Shown in pieces: positions 7,961 through 18,600 of a stretch of 64,000 nucleotides of DNA (positions are counted from its first letter, which is position 1; each line of letters begins with the position of its first letter). The translations under genes were made by a program, and so were the position numbers. The notes beneath the pieces are model-generated. The model was not told the DNA's origin, searched no databases, and saw only the letters and a program-made list of their open reading frames with translations. Source of the stretch: Stella humosa (GTDB taxonomy: Bacteria; Pseudomonadota; Alphaproteobacteria; ATCC43930; Allostellaceae); assembly GCF_006738645.1 (NCBI RefSeq), contig NZ_AP019700.1, forward strand, positions 5,390,351-5,454,350, in the 5' to 3' direction.

Positions 7961-9607
7961 ATGTCGACCTCGCATGTCCTCGTCAGCCTGGCGGGGGCAA
8001 TCGCCCTGCTGCTGTGGGGCATCCACATGGTCCATAGCGGGGTGCTGCGGGCCTTCGGCGCCAACCTCCGGCATGTGTTGGGGGTCGGGCTCAAGACCCG
8101 CGCACGCGCGTTCGCCGCCGGCCTGGGCGTGACCGCCATCCTGCAGAGCAGCACCGCCACGGCGATGATGGCGACGTCGTTCGCCGCCGGCGGCATGGTC
8201 GAGCTGGCCCCGGCCCTGGCCGTGATGCTGGGCGCCAATGTCGGCACCACCCTGATCACCCAGGTCCTGTCGTTCGACATCGCCATGGTCTTCCCGGTGC
8301 TGCTGGTGGCCGGCGTCTTCGCCTTCCGCAACGGCCGGCTGAGCCGGACGCGCGACCTCGGCCGGGTGGCGATCGGGCTCGGCCTGATGCTGCTGGCCCT
8401 GCACCTGCTGGTCGCCACCATCGAGCCGCTGGAGCAGCTTCCCGGCCTGCGCGCGGTGCTGGCGGCGCTGACCGGCGAGCCGCTGATCGCCCTGCTGCTG
8501 GCCGCGGTCCTGACCTGGGCCGCCCATTCCAGCGTCGCCACGATCCTGCTCGTGATGTCGCTGGCGGGCGCCCAGATGCTGACGCCGACGGCGGTGATGG
8601 CGATGGTGCTGGGGGCCAACCTGGGCAGCGCCATCAACCCGCTGCTGGCGGGCGGCCATGGCGGTGCTGCGCGGCTGCGGCTGCCGCTCGGCAACCTCGC
8701 AAACCGCCTGCTGGGTTGTGCCTTGCTACTGCCCCTGCTGGGGCCGCTGGCCGAATGGCTGGGCCGCATCGACCCCGATCCGACGCGGCTGGCGGTCAAC
8801 TTCCATACCGGCTTCAACCTGTTGCTGGCGGCCGTCTTCATCCTGCCGCTGCCCTGGATCGCCCGGCTGCTGCAACGCCTGCTGCCCGATGCGCCCGTGG
8901 TCGACGACCCGGCACGGGCGCGCCACCTCGACCCCGCGGACATCGACACGCCCGCCGTCGCGCTCGCCAACGCCACCCGCGAGATCCTGCGGATGACCGA
9001 GGTACTGGAAACCATGCTGCGCGGATCGCGCGAAGTGTTCCGCACCGCCGACCGCCGCCGCGTGGCCGAGATCCGGCGGATGGACGACACGCTGGACGGG
9101 CTCTACGCCCAGGTCCACCGCTACCTCGCCGCCATCGGCCATGACGGGATGGACGAGGAGGACGGCCGCCGGCTGACCGAGCTGCTGGCCTTCGCCGTCA
9201 ACCTGGAGCATGCCGGCGACATCGTCGAAAAGAACCTGATGGAGCTGGCTGCCAAGCGCATCAAGCAGCACATGGTTCTGCCGGGCGAGGCAACGGCCGA
9301 GATCGACGAGATGCATCGCCGGCTGATCGAGCACCTGCAGCTCGCCGTCACGGTGCTGATGACGGGCGACGGCGATGCCGCCCGGCGCCTGGTCGTCGAG
9401 AAGGACCGTTTCCGCAACCTGGAGCGGGCCGCCAGCGGGCGCCTGATCGGCCGCGCCCGCAGCGGACGCGCCGAAGGGGTGGAGGAGGCCGGGCTGCGCC
9501 TCGACGTCGCCCGCGACCTGAAGCGCATCGAGGCGCACCTGGCGGCGGCGGCCTACCCGCTCCTCGAAGCCTCGGGCGAACTGAGGCCGTCGCGCCTGGC
9601 CACCTGA
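7961..9607 (+). CDS. Na+/phosphate cotransporter family protein with PhoU-like tail
   Basis: A 548-residue member of the PNaS (NptA/YjbB) family. The membrane part (about 1-310) contains the two inverted repeats typical of these carriers, each with a QSS-like motif: ILQSSTATAMM near 60-70 and WAAHSSVATILL near 185. The C-terminal third (about 345-540) is helical and PhoU-like, with regularly spaced acidic residues. Related bacterial proteins move phosphate with sodium, often outward. A GGAAG ribosome site precedes ATG 7961. It is transcribed toward bolA and ends 21 bases before it. Nothing nearby encodes other Pho functions, so regulation by phosphate is not shown. Confidence 0.9.
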   Translation: MSTSHVLVSLAGAIALLLWGIHMVHSGVLRAFGANLRHVLGVGLKTRARAFAAGLGVTAILQSSTATAMMATSFAAGGMVELAPALAVMLGANVGTTLITQVLSFDIAMVFPVLLVAGVFAFRNGRLSRTRDLGRVAIGLGLMLLALHLLVATIEPLEQLPGLRAVLAALTGEPLIALLLAAVLTWAAHSSVATILLVMSLAGAQMLTPTAVMAMVLGANLGSAINPLLAGGHGGAARLRLPLGNLANRLLGCALLLPLLGPLAEWLGRIDPDPTRLAVNFHTGFNLLLAAVFILPLPWIARLLQRLLPDAPVVDDPARARHLDPADIDTPAVALANATREILRMTEVLETMLRGSREVFRTADRRRVAEIRRMDDTLDGLYAQVHRYLAAIGHDGMDEEDGRRLTELLAFAVNLEHAGDIVEKNLMELAAKRIKQHMVLPGEATAEIDEMHRRLIEHLQLAVTVLMTGDGDAARRLVVEKDRFRNLERAASGRLIGRARSGRAEGVEEAGLRLDVARDLKRIEAHLAAAAYPLLEASGELRPSRLAT

Positions 9608-9634
9608 CCCATCAGGCTGCTTGACCCATCAGGC
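9605..9634. repeat. 13-bp direct repeat at the nptA-like / bolA junction
   Basis: TGACCCATCAGGC occurs at 9605-9617 and again at 9622-9634, period 17. The first copy supplies the stop codon of the Na/Pi cotransporter and the second contains the stop codon of bolA on the other strand. It looks like a local duplication, not a regulatory element. Confidence 0.8.
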
Positions 9635-9901
9635 CGGCTCGCCCGGGGCCAGGGTGCGCAGCTGGAGGGCGTGGACGCGGTCGGCCAGCTCGGCCGCCAG
9701 CACGCCATAGACCATCCGCTGGCGCTCGACCCGGGACCGGCCGGCGAAGGCCGCCGACACGATCTCGACCCGGAAATGCGTCTCGCCCTCCGGCCGGGCA
9801 CCGCCATGGCCGGCATGGCGGTGGGAATCGTCGGCGATCTCCAGCGCGGTCGGCGCGAACGCCTGCGTCAGCTTGTCGCGGATACTGTCCTGCACGCTCA
9901 T
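9629..9901 (-). CDS. bolA: BolA family protein
   Basis: A 90-residue protein beginning MSVQDSIRDKLTQAF. BolA proteins pair with monothiol glutaredoxins to carry [2Fe-2S] clusters and influence the cell envelope and stress responses. The class II KH-like fold is recognisable: SHRHAGH supplies the loop histidines, THFRVEIVSAAF is the central strand with the conserved FxVxIVS, and RVERQRMVYGVLAAEL is the conserved RxxxVY helix with the HAL motif after it. The start is ATG 9901. It diverges from the J-domain gene across 148 bases, an arrangement seen with cobS-cobT in other alphaproteobacteria. Confidence 0.93.
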   Translation of the reverse strand: MSVQDSIRDKLTQAFAPTALEIADDSHRHAGHGGARPEGETHFRVEIVSAAFAGRSRVERQRMVYGVLAAELADRVHALQLRTLAPGEPA

Positions 9902-10049
9902 CTCGGCCCCCGCAATGCGACCCGGTTGATTCTCTATGGGTGGCGCCAAGGCAGACCAGATCGGGCGGCGGCCTGTCAACGCGCGCGCCACCGGCAATCG
10001 GCGACCGCCCCGCTTGTCTGGCCCTGCCGGCCCGACCATACTTCGCCCC

Positions 10050-10616
10050 ATGAGACGACGGTTCGAACGCGTCGCCGTTGCCCCCGACCCGGAGGAGGCG
10101 CGGAACAGGCGCACCTGCGAATGGCCCGGCTGCACCGGCGAGGGGGAGTTCCGCGCGCCGCAATCGCGTGACCAGTTGCATCAATATCGCTGGTTCTGCC
10201 TGGAACATGTGCGGGCATACAACAAAAGCTGGGACTACTACCGGGGCATGTCGCAGACCGCCATCGAGGAGGATCTGCGGCGCGACACGGTGTGGCAGCG
10301 ACCCACCTGGCCGCTGGGCGGACCGCGGGGCCGCGGCCCGCGCTGGCGGGTCCATGACGGGTTCGGCCTGTTCGAGGACGATGCCACCCAGAAGGCGGGC
10401 GAGCCGGGCCGGCCGCCGGCCGATGCGGCCCATGTCCGCGCGCTCGCCGTGTTCGAATTGGAGCCGCCGGTAACCTTCGAGCGGCTGCGTTCGCGCTACC
10501 TCACCCTGGTCAAGCTGCACCACCCCGATGCGAATGGGGGCGACAAGGCCGCGGAGGAGCGTCTAAAATCCATCAACGAAGCATATGCCACCCTGAAGAA
10601 CGGCTATTTCGCATAG
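10050..10616 (+). CDS. J-domain (DnaJ-like) protein
   Basis: A 188-residue protein starting [13 protein letters not shown]. The N-terminal half has a cysteine pair in [17 protein letters not shown] and a third Cys in [11 protein letters not shown], which looks like a small zinc site. The C-terminal 60 residues form a J-domain with the hallmark HPD ([10 protein letters not shown]) and the following helix [14 protein letters not shown]. It is a truncated DnaJ-type cochaperone without G/F or substrate domains. The alphaproteobacterial order bolA / J-domain / cobS / cobT is kept here, with cobS 43 bases downstream; whether the cochaperone helps assemble the cobaltochelatase is unknown. Frames extending upstream to 9936 lack family features. 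Confidence 0.9.
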   Translation: MRRRFERVAVAPDPEEARNRRTCEWPGCTGEGEFRAPQSRDQLHQYRWFCLEHVRAYNKSWDYYRGMSQTAIEEDLRRDTVWQRPTWPLGGPRGRGPRWRVHDGFGLFEDDATQKAGEPGRPPADAAHVRALAVFELEPPVTFERLRSRYLTLVKLHHPDANGGDKAAEERLKSINEAYATLKNGYFA

Positions 10617-10659
10617 CCCGCTCTTTCCTGTTGTCTCCAAACCACGAGATCCGATCCCG

Positions 10660-11664
10660 ATGGCTACCGCCACGTCACCCCGCGCCGCTGAGACGGCGCC
10701 GAACGGCCTGCCCGACACAAAGGTTTCCGTCCGTGAGACCTTCGGCATCGACAGCGACCTCGAGGTGCCGGCCTTCTCCACGCCGACCGAGCATGTGCCG
10801 GACAAGGACGTGGCCTACCGCTTCGACCATGACACCACGCTGGCGATCCTCGCCGGCTTTGCCTACAACCGGCGCGTCATGATCCAGGGCTATCATGGCA
10901 CCGGCAAGTCGACCCATATCGAGCAGGTCGCGGCCCGCCTGAACTGGCCCTGCATCCGCATCAACCTCGACAGCCACATCAGCCGCATCGACCTCGTCGG
11001 CAAGGACGCGATCGTGCTGCGCGACGGCAAGCAGGTGACGGAGTATCGCGAGGGCCTGCTGCCCTGGGCGCTGCAGCACCCGACCGCGATCGTGTTCGAC
11101 GAGTACGACGCCGGCCGCCCGGACGTGATGTTCGTGATCCAGCGCGTGCTGGAGGTCGAGGGCAAGCTGACCCTGCTCGACCAGAACAAGGTCATCCGCC
11201 CGCACCCGTCCTTCCGCCTGTTCTCGACCGCCAACACGGTCGGCCTGGGCGACACGACCGGCCTCTATCACGGCACCCAGCAGATCAACCAGGGCCAGAT
11301 GGACCGCTGGAACATCGTGGCCGTGCTGAACTACCTGCCGCACGACGACGAGGTCCAGATCGTCCTGGCCAAGATGCCGAGCTACCAGACGGACGAGGGC
11401 AAGAAGACCATCGGCCAGATGGTCGCCTGCGCCGACCTGACGCGTGCCGGCTTCATCAATGGCGACATCTCCACCGTCATGTCGCCGCGCACGGTCATCA
11501 CCTGGGCCGAGAATGCCCGGATCTTCGGTGATATCGGCTTCGCCTTCCGCCTGACCTTCCTCAACAAGTGCGACGAGGTCGAGCGGGCATCGGTGGCCGA
11601 GTACTATCAGCGTTGCTTCGGGACCGAGCTCAGGGAAACCGGGGTCCGCGCAAAGCTGGTGTGA
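10660..11664 (+). CDS. cobS: Cobaltochelatase subunit CobS
   Basis: CobS is the AAA+ ATPase partner of CobT in the aerobic (late) cobaltochelatase that puts Co2+ into hydrogenobyrinic acid a,c-diamide with CobN. The 334-residue protein has Walker [10 protein letters not shown] (about 77-85), Walker [11 protein letters not shown] (about 143-152), and conserved CobS blocks [19 protein letters not shown] and NQGQMDRWN. Its length is standard. cobT follows after seven bases, clearly one operon. cobN is not in this window, as is usual where cobST lies apart from the main cob cluster. No cobalamin riboswitch is visible upstream. Confidence 0.96.
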   Translation: MATATSPRAAETAPNGLPDTKVSVRETFGIDSDLEVPAFSTPTEHVPDKDVAYRFDHDTTLAILAGFAYNRRVMIQGYHGTGKSTHIEQVAARLNWPCIRINLDSHISRIDLVGKDAIVLRDGKQVTEYREGLLPWALQHPTAIVFDEYDAGRPDVMFVIQRVLEVEGKLTLLDQNKVIRPHPSFRLFSTANTVGLGDTTGLYHGTQQINQGQMDRWNIVAVLNYLPHDDEVQIVLAKMPSYQTDEGKKTIGQMVACADLTRAGFINGDISTVMSPRTVITWAENARIFGDIGFAFRLTFLNKCDEVERASVAEYYQRCFGTELRETGVRAKLV

Positions 11665-11671
11665 GACGGCG

Positions 11672-13543
11672 ATGACCCAGGGCAAGGCCGAGACACCGCT
11701 CGAGGCGTTCAAGCGATCGACCGCATCCACGTTGCGGGCGATCGCCGAACGCGACGACGTCAATGTCGTCTTCAGCTCCGACCCGCCGGGCGCGGCCGGC
11801 ACGCGGGCCCGCGTGCCGCTGCCGTCGCGCGACCTGCCGGCCGAGGAGGCCGCCCAGGTCCGTGGGGCGGCCGACGCCATCGCCCTGCGCTACCGCCACC
11901 ACGACGCCCGGCTGCACGCCAAGCGCGCGCCGCCGAGCGAACTCGCCCGCACCATCTTCGACGCGGTCGAGCAGGCGCGCGTCGAGGCCATCGGTGCCCG
12001 CAGGATGACCGGCGTCGCCGGCAACCTGGCGGCGGCGCTCGACGAACGCTATCGCCGGCAGGGCTTCGACCGCATCACCGAGCGCACCGACGTGACCATG
12101 GCCGACGCCGTCCGGCTGCTGGCGCGCGAGCAGTTGACCGGCGAGCCGCCGCCCGAATCGGCCAGGCGGGTCGTCGATCTGTGGCGTCCCTGGGTCGAGG
12201 CCAAGGGTGGTGCGGACCTGGCCAACCTGGAAAAGCACCTGAACGACCAGGAGGGCTTCGGCCAGGCCGTCCGCAAGCTGATTGCCGACCTCGACCTCGA
12301 TCTGGGCGATACCGAGAGCGAAGGGTCCGAGGGCGACGGCGAGAACGACCAGAACGACTCGGCCGATGCCGACGGCGAGAGCGAGCAGGGCGAAGGCTCG
12401 GCCAGCGGCACGCAGTCGACCATGGAAGCCGCCCCCGGCGACCCGCGCGAGGATGATTCCGGTGCGGCCGCCGAGGAGCAGGACGGCGAGATGATGCCGG
12501 GCACCGGCGACGACGACCCGAACCGGCCCGGCCGGCCGGGCCAGGTGCCGCGGCCGATGTGGGGCGACGGCGCGGAGGCCACCTACAAGGCCTACACCAC
12601 CCGCTTCGACGAGACCGTCCTGGCCGATGCGCTGTGCGATGCCGACGAACTGTCGCGGCTGCGCGGCCTGCTGGACCAGCAGCTGGCCCACCTCCAGGGC
12701 GTCATCGGCAAGCTCGCCAACCGGCTGCAGCGCCGGCTGATGGCCAAGCAGACCCGCTCGTGGGAGTTCGACCTGGAGGAAGGCATCCTCGATGCCGCCC
12801 GCCTGTCGCGCGTCATCACCAACCCGGCCATCCCGCTCTCCTTCAAGCAGGAGCTGGATACCGACTTCCGCGACACCGTCGTCACGCTGCTGATCGACAA
12901 TTCCGGCTCCATGCGCGGGCGGCCGATCACCGTGGCCGCGATGAGCGCCGACATCCTGGCCCGCACGCTGGAGCGCTGCGCCGTCAAGGTGGAGATCCTG
13001 GGCTTCACCACCCGGGCGTGGAAGGGCGGCCAGGCGCGCGAACGCTGGATCGCCGAGGGCAAGCCGGCCAACCCCGGGCGTCTGAACGACCTGCGCCACA
13101 TCATCTACAAGCCGGCCGACGCCCCGTGGCGCCGAGCGCGCAAGAACCTAGGCCTGATGCTCCGCGAGGGCATCCTGAAGGAGAACATCGACGGCGAGGC
13201 GCTGATGTGGGCGCACAGCCGCCTGATCGGGCGCAGCGAGCAGCGGCGGATCCTGATGGTCATTTCCGACGGGGCGCCGGTCGACGATTCCACGCTGTCG
13301 GTCAATCCCGGCAACTACCTGGAAAAGCACCTGCGCGAGGCGATCGACTATATCGAGACGCGCTCGCCGGTCGAGCTGGTCGCCATCGGCATCGGCCACG
13401 ACGTCACCCGCTACTACAAGCGGGCCGTCACCATCGTCGACGCCGAGCAGCTTGGCGGCACGATGACCGACAAGCTGGCCGAGCTGTTCGACGAAGACGG
13501 CCCGTCCCGGCGCTCCGGCCGTGGTCGCCGGGCCGCAGCGTAG
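11672..13543 (+). CDS. cobT: Cobaltochelatase subunit CobT
   Basis: CobT forms a chaperone-like double ring with CobS and acts on CobN during cobalt insertion. The 623-residue protein has an N-terminal CobT domain (about 1-200), a highly acidic, Asp/Glu/Ser-rich stretch (about 210-275) typical of the family, and a C-terminal von Willebrand A domain with a MIDAS motif DNSGSM near residue 409 and [12 protein letters not shown] near 531. The arrangement parallels BchD of magnesium chelatase. Start ATG 11672 follows the cobS stop by seven bases. A strong hairpin lies 29 bases after the stop. Confidence 0.95.
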   Translation: MTQGKAETPLEAFKRSTASTLRAIAERDDVNVVFSSDPPGAAGTRARVPLPSRDLPAEEAAQVRGAADAIALRYRHHDARLHAKRAPPSELARTIFDAVEQARVEAIGARRMTGVAGNLAAALDERYRRQGFDRITERTDVTMADAVRLLAREQLTGEPPPESARRVVDLWRPWVEAKGGADLANLEKHLNDQEGFGQAVRKLIADLDLDLGDTESEGSEGDGENDQNDSADADGESEQGEGSASGTQSTMEAAPGDPREDDSGAAAEEQDGEMMPGTGDDDPNRPGRPGQVPRPMWGDGAEATYKAYTTRFDETVLADALCDADELSRLRGLLDQQLAHLQGVIGKLANRLQRRLMAKQTRSWEFDLEEGILDAARLSRVITNPAIPLSFKQELDTDFRDTVVTLLIDNSGSMRGRPITVAAMSADILARTLERCAVKVEILGFTTRAWKGGQARERWIAEGKPANPGRLNDLRHIIYKPADAPWRRARKNLGLMLREGILKENIDGEALMWAHSRLIGRSEQRRILMVISDGAPVDDSTLSVNPGNYLEKHLREAIDYIETRSPVELVAIGIGHDVTRYYKRAVTIVDAEQLGGTMTDKLAELFDEDGPSRRSGRGRRAAA

Positions 13544-13571
13544 CGCCCGCGACACCCATCCGCGTGATCGG

Positions 13572-13594
13572 CCCCGGCGGCAGCGCCGCCGGGG
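13572..13594 (+). terminator. Hairpin after cobT
   Basis: A perfect 10-bp stem, CCCCGGCGGC (13572-13581) against GCCGCCGGGG (13585-13594), closes a three-base loop. There is no U-run after it, so it may act as a transcript-end stabiliser or a Rho-assisted stop for cobS-cobT. Confidence 0.6.
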
Positions 13595-13601
13595 TCTGAT
13601 G

Positions 13602-13667
13602 CATAATTCTCGATGTCGTTGGAACGCAGACCGCAGCCCGATCGTTGTCTCGGTCGAGTAGACCGAG
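13602..13667 (+). promoter_or_regulatory. Possible tamA-tamB promoter region with inverted repeat
   Basis: CATAAT at 13602-13607 matches five of six positions of a -10 hexamer in an otherwise GC-rich gap; no good -35 is seen. Downstream, CTCGGTC (13649-13655) and GACCGAG (13661-13667) form a perfect 7-bp inverted repeat around a 5-base loop, inside what would be a leader of about 118 bases before the tamA start. It could be an operator or a leader hairpin. Confidence 0.3.
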
Positions 13668-13731
13668 GTCCGCATGCGCGCGGCATCCCGGGCATCGGCC
13701 CCTCCGTCCAGCGAGTGCGCGTTTCCCCGTC

Positions 13732-15612
13732 GTGAGCATCGAGCCCGGTCGTTCCCCCATCCACGCGGCCAATAGGCGCGGCCGGGCCCTGCGTGCGCAG
13801 GCCGTGGCCATGTCGATGGCCTTGGGGTGGGTCCTGCCGCCGTCGGCCACAGCCCAGGAACCGACCCCCGCTGGCGAGGCATCACCCGCCGCCAGGCGGG
13901 TGCCATACGAGGCGACCCTCGTCGTTCCCCCCGGCGAGGCGGAGGTCGAGCGCCGGTTGCGGGAAATCTCCCAGACCCTGACGCGGACGGAAGACCCTCC
14001 CGAAAGCCGGGCGGCACTGGCCCGTCGGGTGGCCGACGACCGCCAGGGGATCACCGACACGCTGCGCGCGCTGGGCCATTTCGATTCGCGGGTCGAGACG
14101 GACATCGACCGCAACGCCACCCCGATCAAGGTGACGATCACGGTCGAGCCCGGCCCGGTCTACCTGATCGCCGACCTCACCCTGACGGTGCCGGCGGGCG
14201 CCATCCCCCTGCCGGCGGATTTCCCGTCCGCCGAGGGGTTCGGCCTGTCGCTCGGAGACGCCGCGACCACGGCCGAGATCCTGGCGGCCGAGCGCAACAT
14301 CATGACGCGGCTTGGCGAAAACGGCCGCCCGCTCGCCAAGCGCGTCGACCGCCGCGTCGTCGTCGACCATTCGCTGCGCTCGGCCACGGTCGCATGGGTC
14401 TTCGACCCGGGGCCCGGCGCCCGATTCGGCGAAACGGAGATCACCGGCCTGACGGTCGCCCGCGAGAAGATGGTCCGCCGGCGCATCACCTGGAAACCGG
14501 GCGACCCGTATGATTCGCGCCGCATCGAATCGACCCGCAAGGCGCTGGCGGCGACCGGCCTGTTCAGCTCCGTGCGGATCGCGGGCGCCGAGGCGGTAAG
14601 TGCCGGCGGCGACCTGCCGATGACGCTGACGCTGGTGGAGGGGCAGCGACGCAGCATCGGCGGCGGCGCCAACTTCTCGACCTCCACCGGTTTCGGCGCG
14701 GAGCTTTTCTGGGAGCACCGCGACCTGTTCGGCAATGGCGAGCGCGTGCGCGTGTCCGGCACCTTCGCCCAGCAGGAGTTCGGCGCGACCGCGACCTACC
14801 GCCGGCCCTTCTTCATGACCGAGGAAGACAACCAGGACCTGGTTTCGAGCCTGACGCTGGCCCAGGAGAAGCCACCCGCCTACGACAACCAGTATCTGCG
14901 CGCGCATGTCGGCATCGAGCGGCGCCTGCCGCCGCACTGGACCGTCGGCACGGGCCTGCAATACGAGCGCGAGATCGTCACGGCGCAGGACGAGACCAAC
15001 CGCTATCATCTGGTCAGCACGCCGACCTTCATCCGCCGCGACACGTCGGACAACCTGCTGAACCCGACCCGCGGCTACCGCACGACGGTGACCGCCACCC
15101 CCTATCTCGGGGTCCAGGATAGCGCGCTGGGGTTCCTCAAGCTGCGCGTCGACCAGACCGGCTACTGGCGGCTGGACGAGGCCGGCGACTGGGTATTCGC
15201 CGCCAATGCCAGCCTTGGCACGATGGCGGGCGCGCGCCGCGGCAAGGTGCCGGCGCCCCAGCGGTTCTATGCCGGTGGCGGCGGCAGCGTCCGCGGCTTC
15301 GGCTACCAGATGGCGGGCCCCGTCGACGCCAAGGACGACCCGCTGGGTGGGCGCTCGCTGATGAGCGTCGGCACGGAGCTGCGGATCAAGGTCACCGACA
15401 CCATCGGCGTCGTGCCGTTCCTCGAGGCGGGGACGGTGGACGAATCTTCCATCCCCGGCCTCGGCGGCCGGCTCTTCGTCGGGGCCGGCATCGGCCTGCG
15501 CTACTACACCGGCTTCGGGCCTGTCCGGCTCGACGTCGGCACGCCGCTCAATCGCCGCAAGGGCGTGGACGACCTGGTCCAGGTCTATATCAGCCTGGGG
15601 CAGGCCTTCTGA
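13732..15612 (+). CDS. tamA: TamA-like Omp85 outer-membrane assembly protein
   Basis: TamA is the outer-membrane half of the translocation and assembly module that inserts autotransporters and helps lipid transport. From GTG 13732 the product has 626 residues: a basic n-region and signal peptide ending near SATAQ, POTRA-like repeats (about 45-300; it contains FDSRVETDI and GPVYLIADLTL), then a 16-strand-type beta barrel ending in an aromatic residue (SLGQAF). The barrel carries the Omp85 loop-6 VRGF motif in AGGGGSVRGFGYQ. The start is uncertain; upstream ATG 13645 or internal ATG 13810 are possible. The stop and the tamB start share one base (TGATG). Confidence 0.9.
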   Translation: MSIEPGRSPIHAANRRGRALRAQAVAMSMALGWVLPPSATAQEPTPAGEASPAARRVPYEATLVVPPGEAEVERRLREISQTLTRTEDPPESRAALARRVADDRQGITDTLRALGHFDSRVETDIDRNATPIKVTITVEPGPVYLIADLTLTVPAGAIPLPADFPSAEGFGLSLGDAATTAEILAAERNIMTRLGENGRPLAKRVDRRVVVDHSLRSATVAWVFDPGPGARFGETEITGLTVAREKMVRRRITWKPGDPYDSRRIESTRKALAATGLFSSVRIAGAEAVSAGGDLPMTLTLVEGQRRSIGGGANFSTSTGFGAELFWEHRDLFGNGERVRVSGTFAQQEFGATATYRRPFFMTEEDNQDLVSSLTLAQEKPPAYDNQYLRAHVGIERRLPPHWTVGTGLQYEREIVTAQDETNRYHLVSTPTFIRRDTSDNLLNPTRGYRTTVTATPYLGVQDSALGFLKLRVDQTGYWRLDEAGDWVFAANASLGTMAGARRGKVPAPQRFYAGGGGSVRGFGYQMAGPVDAKDDPLGGRSLMSVGTELRIKVTDTIGVVPFLEAGTVDESSIPGLGGRLFVGAGIGLRYYTGFGPVRLDVGTPLNRRKGVDDLVQVYISLGQAF

Positions 15613-18600
15613 TGTGGTGGCTGCGCCGCACGTTCGGTGCCGCCATCGTCTTCGTCCTGCTGGCGCTGGTGTTGGCGGGCGGCCTGTTTGGCATGGCCCA
15701 GACCAGGCTGGGGCGGGACTGGATCGCGGGCCAGATCGCATCCGCCGCATCGCAGCCGGGCAGCACGGTCGCGATCGAGCGGATCGACGGCCTGATCCCC
15801 TTCACGATGGAGGTGCGCGGGCTGTCCGTCAGCGACGAGGCCGGTCCGTGGCTGGCGATCGACCGGATGAAGATCGACTGGCTGGCCTCCGAGATCCTGT
15901 CGCGGCGACTGCGGCTGGGCCTGATGGAGGCCGACCTGATCCGGCTGGAGCGGCTGCCCGCCACCCCACCCGCCGCCGACACGGCCGCCCCGGCCGGGCC
16001 GCCCGGCCTGCCGCAGCTACCCGTCACCCTGTCGCTCGACAAGCTCCGGATCGGCCGGCTGGAGATCGGCCCGGCCGTGGCGGGGCAGCCCCTGGCGCTG
16101 GCGGTCGAGGGCGCGGCCTCGCTCGCCTCCGATCGCGCCGAGGGATCGCTGTCGATCCGCCAGCTCGACGGCGAGCAGGGGGCGATCGACCTCAGCTTCG
16201 CCTTTTCGCCGGCCGAGAACCGCCTGGAAGCCAAGCTGGAGGCGAGCGAGCCGTCGGGCAAGCTGGGCGACCGCCTGCTCGGCCGCGCCGACAGCCGGCC
16301 GGTCCGGCTGACGCTGGACGGTACCGGGCCGCTGGACGGCTGGAAGGGACGGCTGGTCGGCATCGCCGGCGACGAAGTCGGCGTCGACATCGCCCTGACG
16401 GTGAACGGGCTCGGCCCCTATCGCATCGCGGCCGATGGCGTCGTGCAGATGAAGCCCCTGCTGCCGCCGCAGTGGCAGGGGCTGGCAGCCGACGGATTGC
16501 GGCTTTCCGTGGCCGTGACGGCGGCCGAGGACGGCACGCGTCTCGATTCGCTGCACGCGACGCTGGGCGACCTGGCGCTTTCCGGCCGTGGACGGCTGGG
16601 TGCCGATGGGACCGTATCCGCCCGGCTGGACGCAACCGTGATCGACCTGGCGCCGATCGGGACAGCGGCCGGGCAGGCCGTGGGCGGGGCCGCCACCATC
16701 ACGGCCGAGATCGCCGGGACGACCAAGGCCCCCACCCTGGCCCTCACGGTCGACGGAACCGCGATCGCCGCCGCGGGCGCTGCCGCCGAGGCCCTGTCCG
16801 TGCGCGCCAACATCCGGCCGGACGGCGAGCGCTTCGCCATCGCCGCCGAGGGCAGCATTGCCGGGGCAGAGCTGGACGGTGCGCCGGCCCCCGTGCGCGA
16901 TGCGCGCTGGAGCTTTGCCGGCATCGTCGGCACCGATGGGCGCGCGGCGATCGACCGGCTCTCCATCACCACGGCCGACGGCTCGCTGGAGGCGGCCGGC
17001 ACCGCCGATCCGGCGGGCGCCATCGATTTGCGCCTGTCTGGCAACGTGGCGGCCGACCCGCTGCAACGCCTAGGCGCGCCCGTGCACGGACCAGTGACCC
17101 TGACCGGGCATCTGCGCGGCGACGCGGCCACGCTGGTGGTCGGCGGCGACATCGCGATCGAGATGCGCGACCCGCGCGGCGAGCCCGCACTGGCTGCCCT
17201 GCTGGGGGACCGGCTGCGCCTGTCGGTCACCGTCGCCCGGACGGCGGATGGCGCCATCCGCGCGACAGCACTGCGCGCTGACGGCGCCCATGTGCGGCTG
17301 GAGGGCAGCGGCGGCCTGGCCACCGACGGCACCATCGACGCCCGCGCCACGCTGGCGCTGAGCCGGCTCGACGTCCTGTCCCAGCCGCTGGCGACGCCGC
17401 TTGCCGGCACGCTCTCCATCGACGCCGCGATCGCCGGTTCGCTCGATCGCCCCACCGCCAACCTGCGGCTCGCATCGCCGGCGCTGACGGCTGGCGGCCG
17501 TCGCTGGAGCAAGCTGGCCATGGCCGTGGACGGTCGCCGCGAGGGTGCGGGCTTCGCCGGCCGGGTGCAGGGCGGGCTGGAGGCGGACGGCGTGCCCGTC
17601 ACCCTGTCCGCGGCGGTAGCCCATGATGGCGCCACGCGGATCGCCGTGGACGACCTGCAGGTCGTCGCGGCCGGCCAGCGCCTGACCGGTAACGCGGTGC
17701 TGGCCGATGGCCAACCAGTGTCGGCAGCGGCCAAGCTGGATGCGCCCGACCTCGCCCGGCTGGCACCGCTGCTCGGGATGGCGGCCGGCGGCAGCCTGAC
17801 CCTGGATGCAAGGTTGGCGAGAACCGGTCGGAACACCCGCCTGACAGCCGAGGCCGCGGGGCGCAACCTGGTGATGGCAGCCAACCGGGTCGGCACCGCC
17901 ACGCTGCGCGCCGCCATCGACGAGCCGCTGACGACGCCGCGCGGCACGCTGGCCCTGCAGCTTCGCGGGCTGGCCGCCGGCGGCCAGGTCATCGACGAAG
18001 CCGCGCTGGAAGCCAGCGGCGACCTCGCCCGCGAGATCCGTGCGACCCTGACCGCGCGGGCCGCCAAGCCGCGGCCGATCGCAGCCGACCTGGCGGCCAC
18101 GATCACGCGCGACCGCCAGGCGATCGCCGTCGCCCTGACGCGCGGCAAAGTCACGATCGACCGGCAGGAATTGACCGTCGCATCGCCGTTGCGCGTGCGC
18201 CTGGACCAGGGAACGGTCGTGGCCGAGGGCATCGACATCCGGCTGGACCAGGGCCGCGTCACCGGCAATGCGCGCTATGCCGCGACCGGCGTCACCGGGC
18301 AGTTGGCCATCCAACAACTGTCGCTGGCCAGCCTCGGGCGCTTGGCCGACATCCGCGGCATGCAGGGCCAGATCGGCGGCGAGGTGCGCATCGACACCGA
18401 ATCGCGCCAGCCCAACGGCAACCTGACGCTGCGCGCGAGCGGCATCCGCTGGCGGGGCACCCCACGCAACCTGCCACCGCTGACGATCGAGGCGAACGGG
18501 CGGTGGCAGGATGGCCGGGCGACCCTGTCGGCATCCCTGCGCGACGTGCCGGACGCGGCGCTCGCGATCGAGGCGGCCCTGCCCCTGCAACTGGCGGCCC

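Noticed and set aside
9936-10049. Upstream extension of the J-domain gene
   Set aside because: Added residues are low complexity and arginine-rich; the natural start [13 protein letters not shown] fits relatives better.
13572-13594. Cobalamin riboswitch near cobS-cobT
   Set aside because: Only a simple hairpin after cobT was seen; no B12-box or multi-arm structure could be recognised upstream of cobS.
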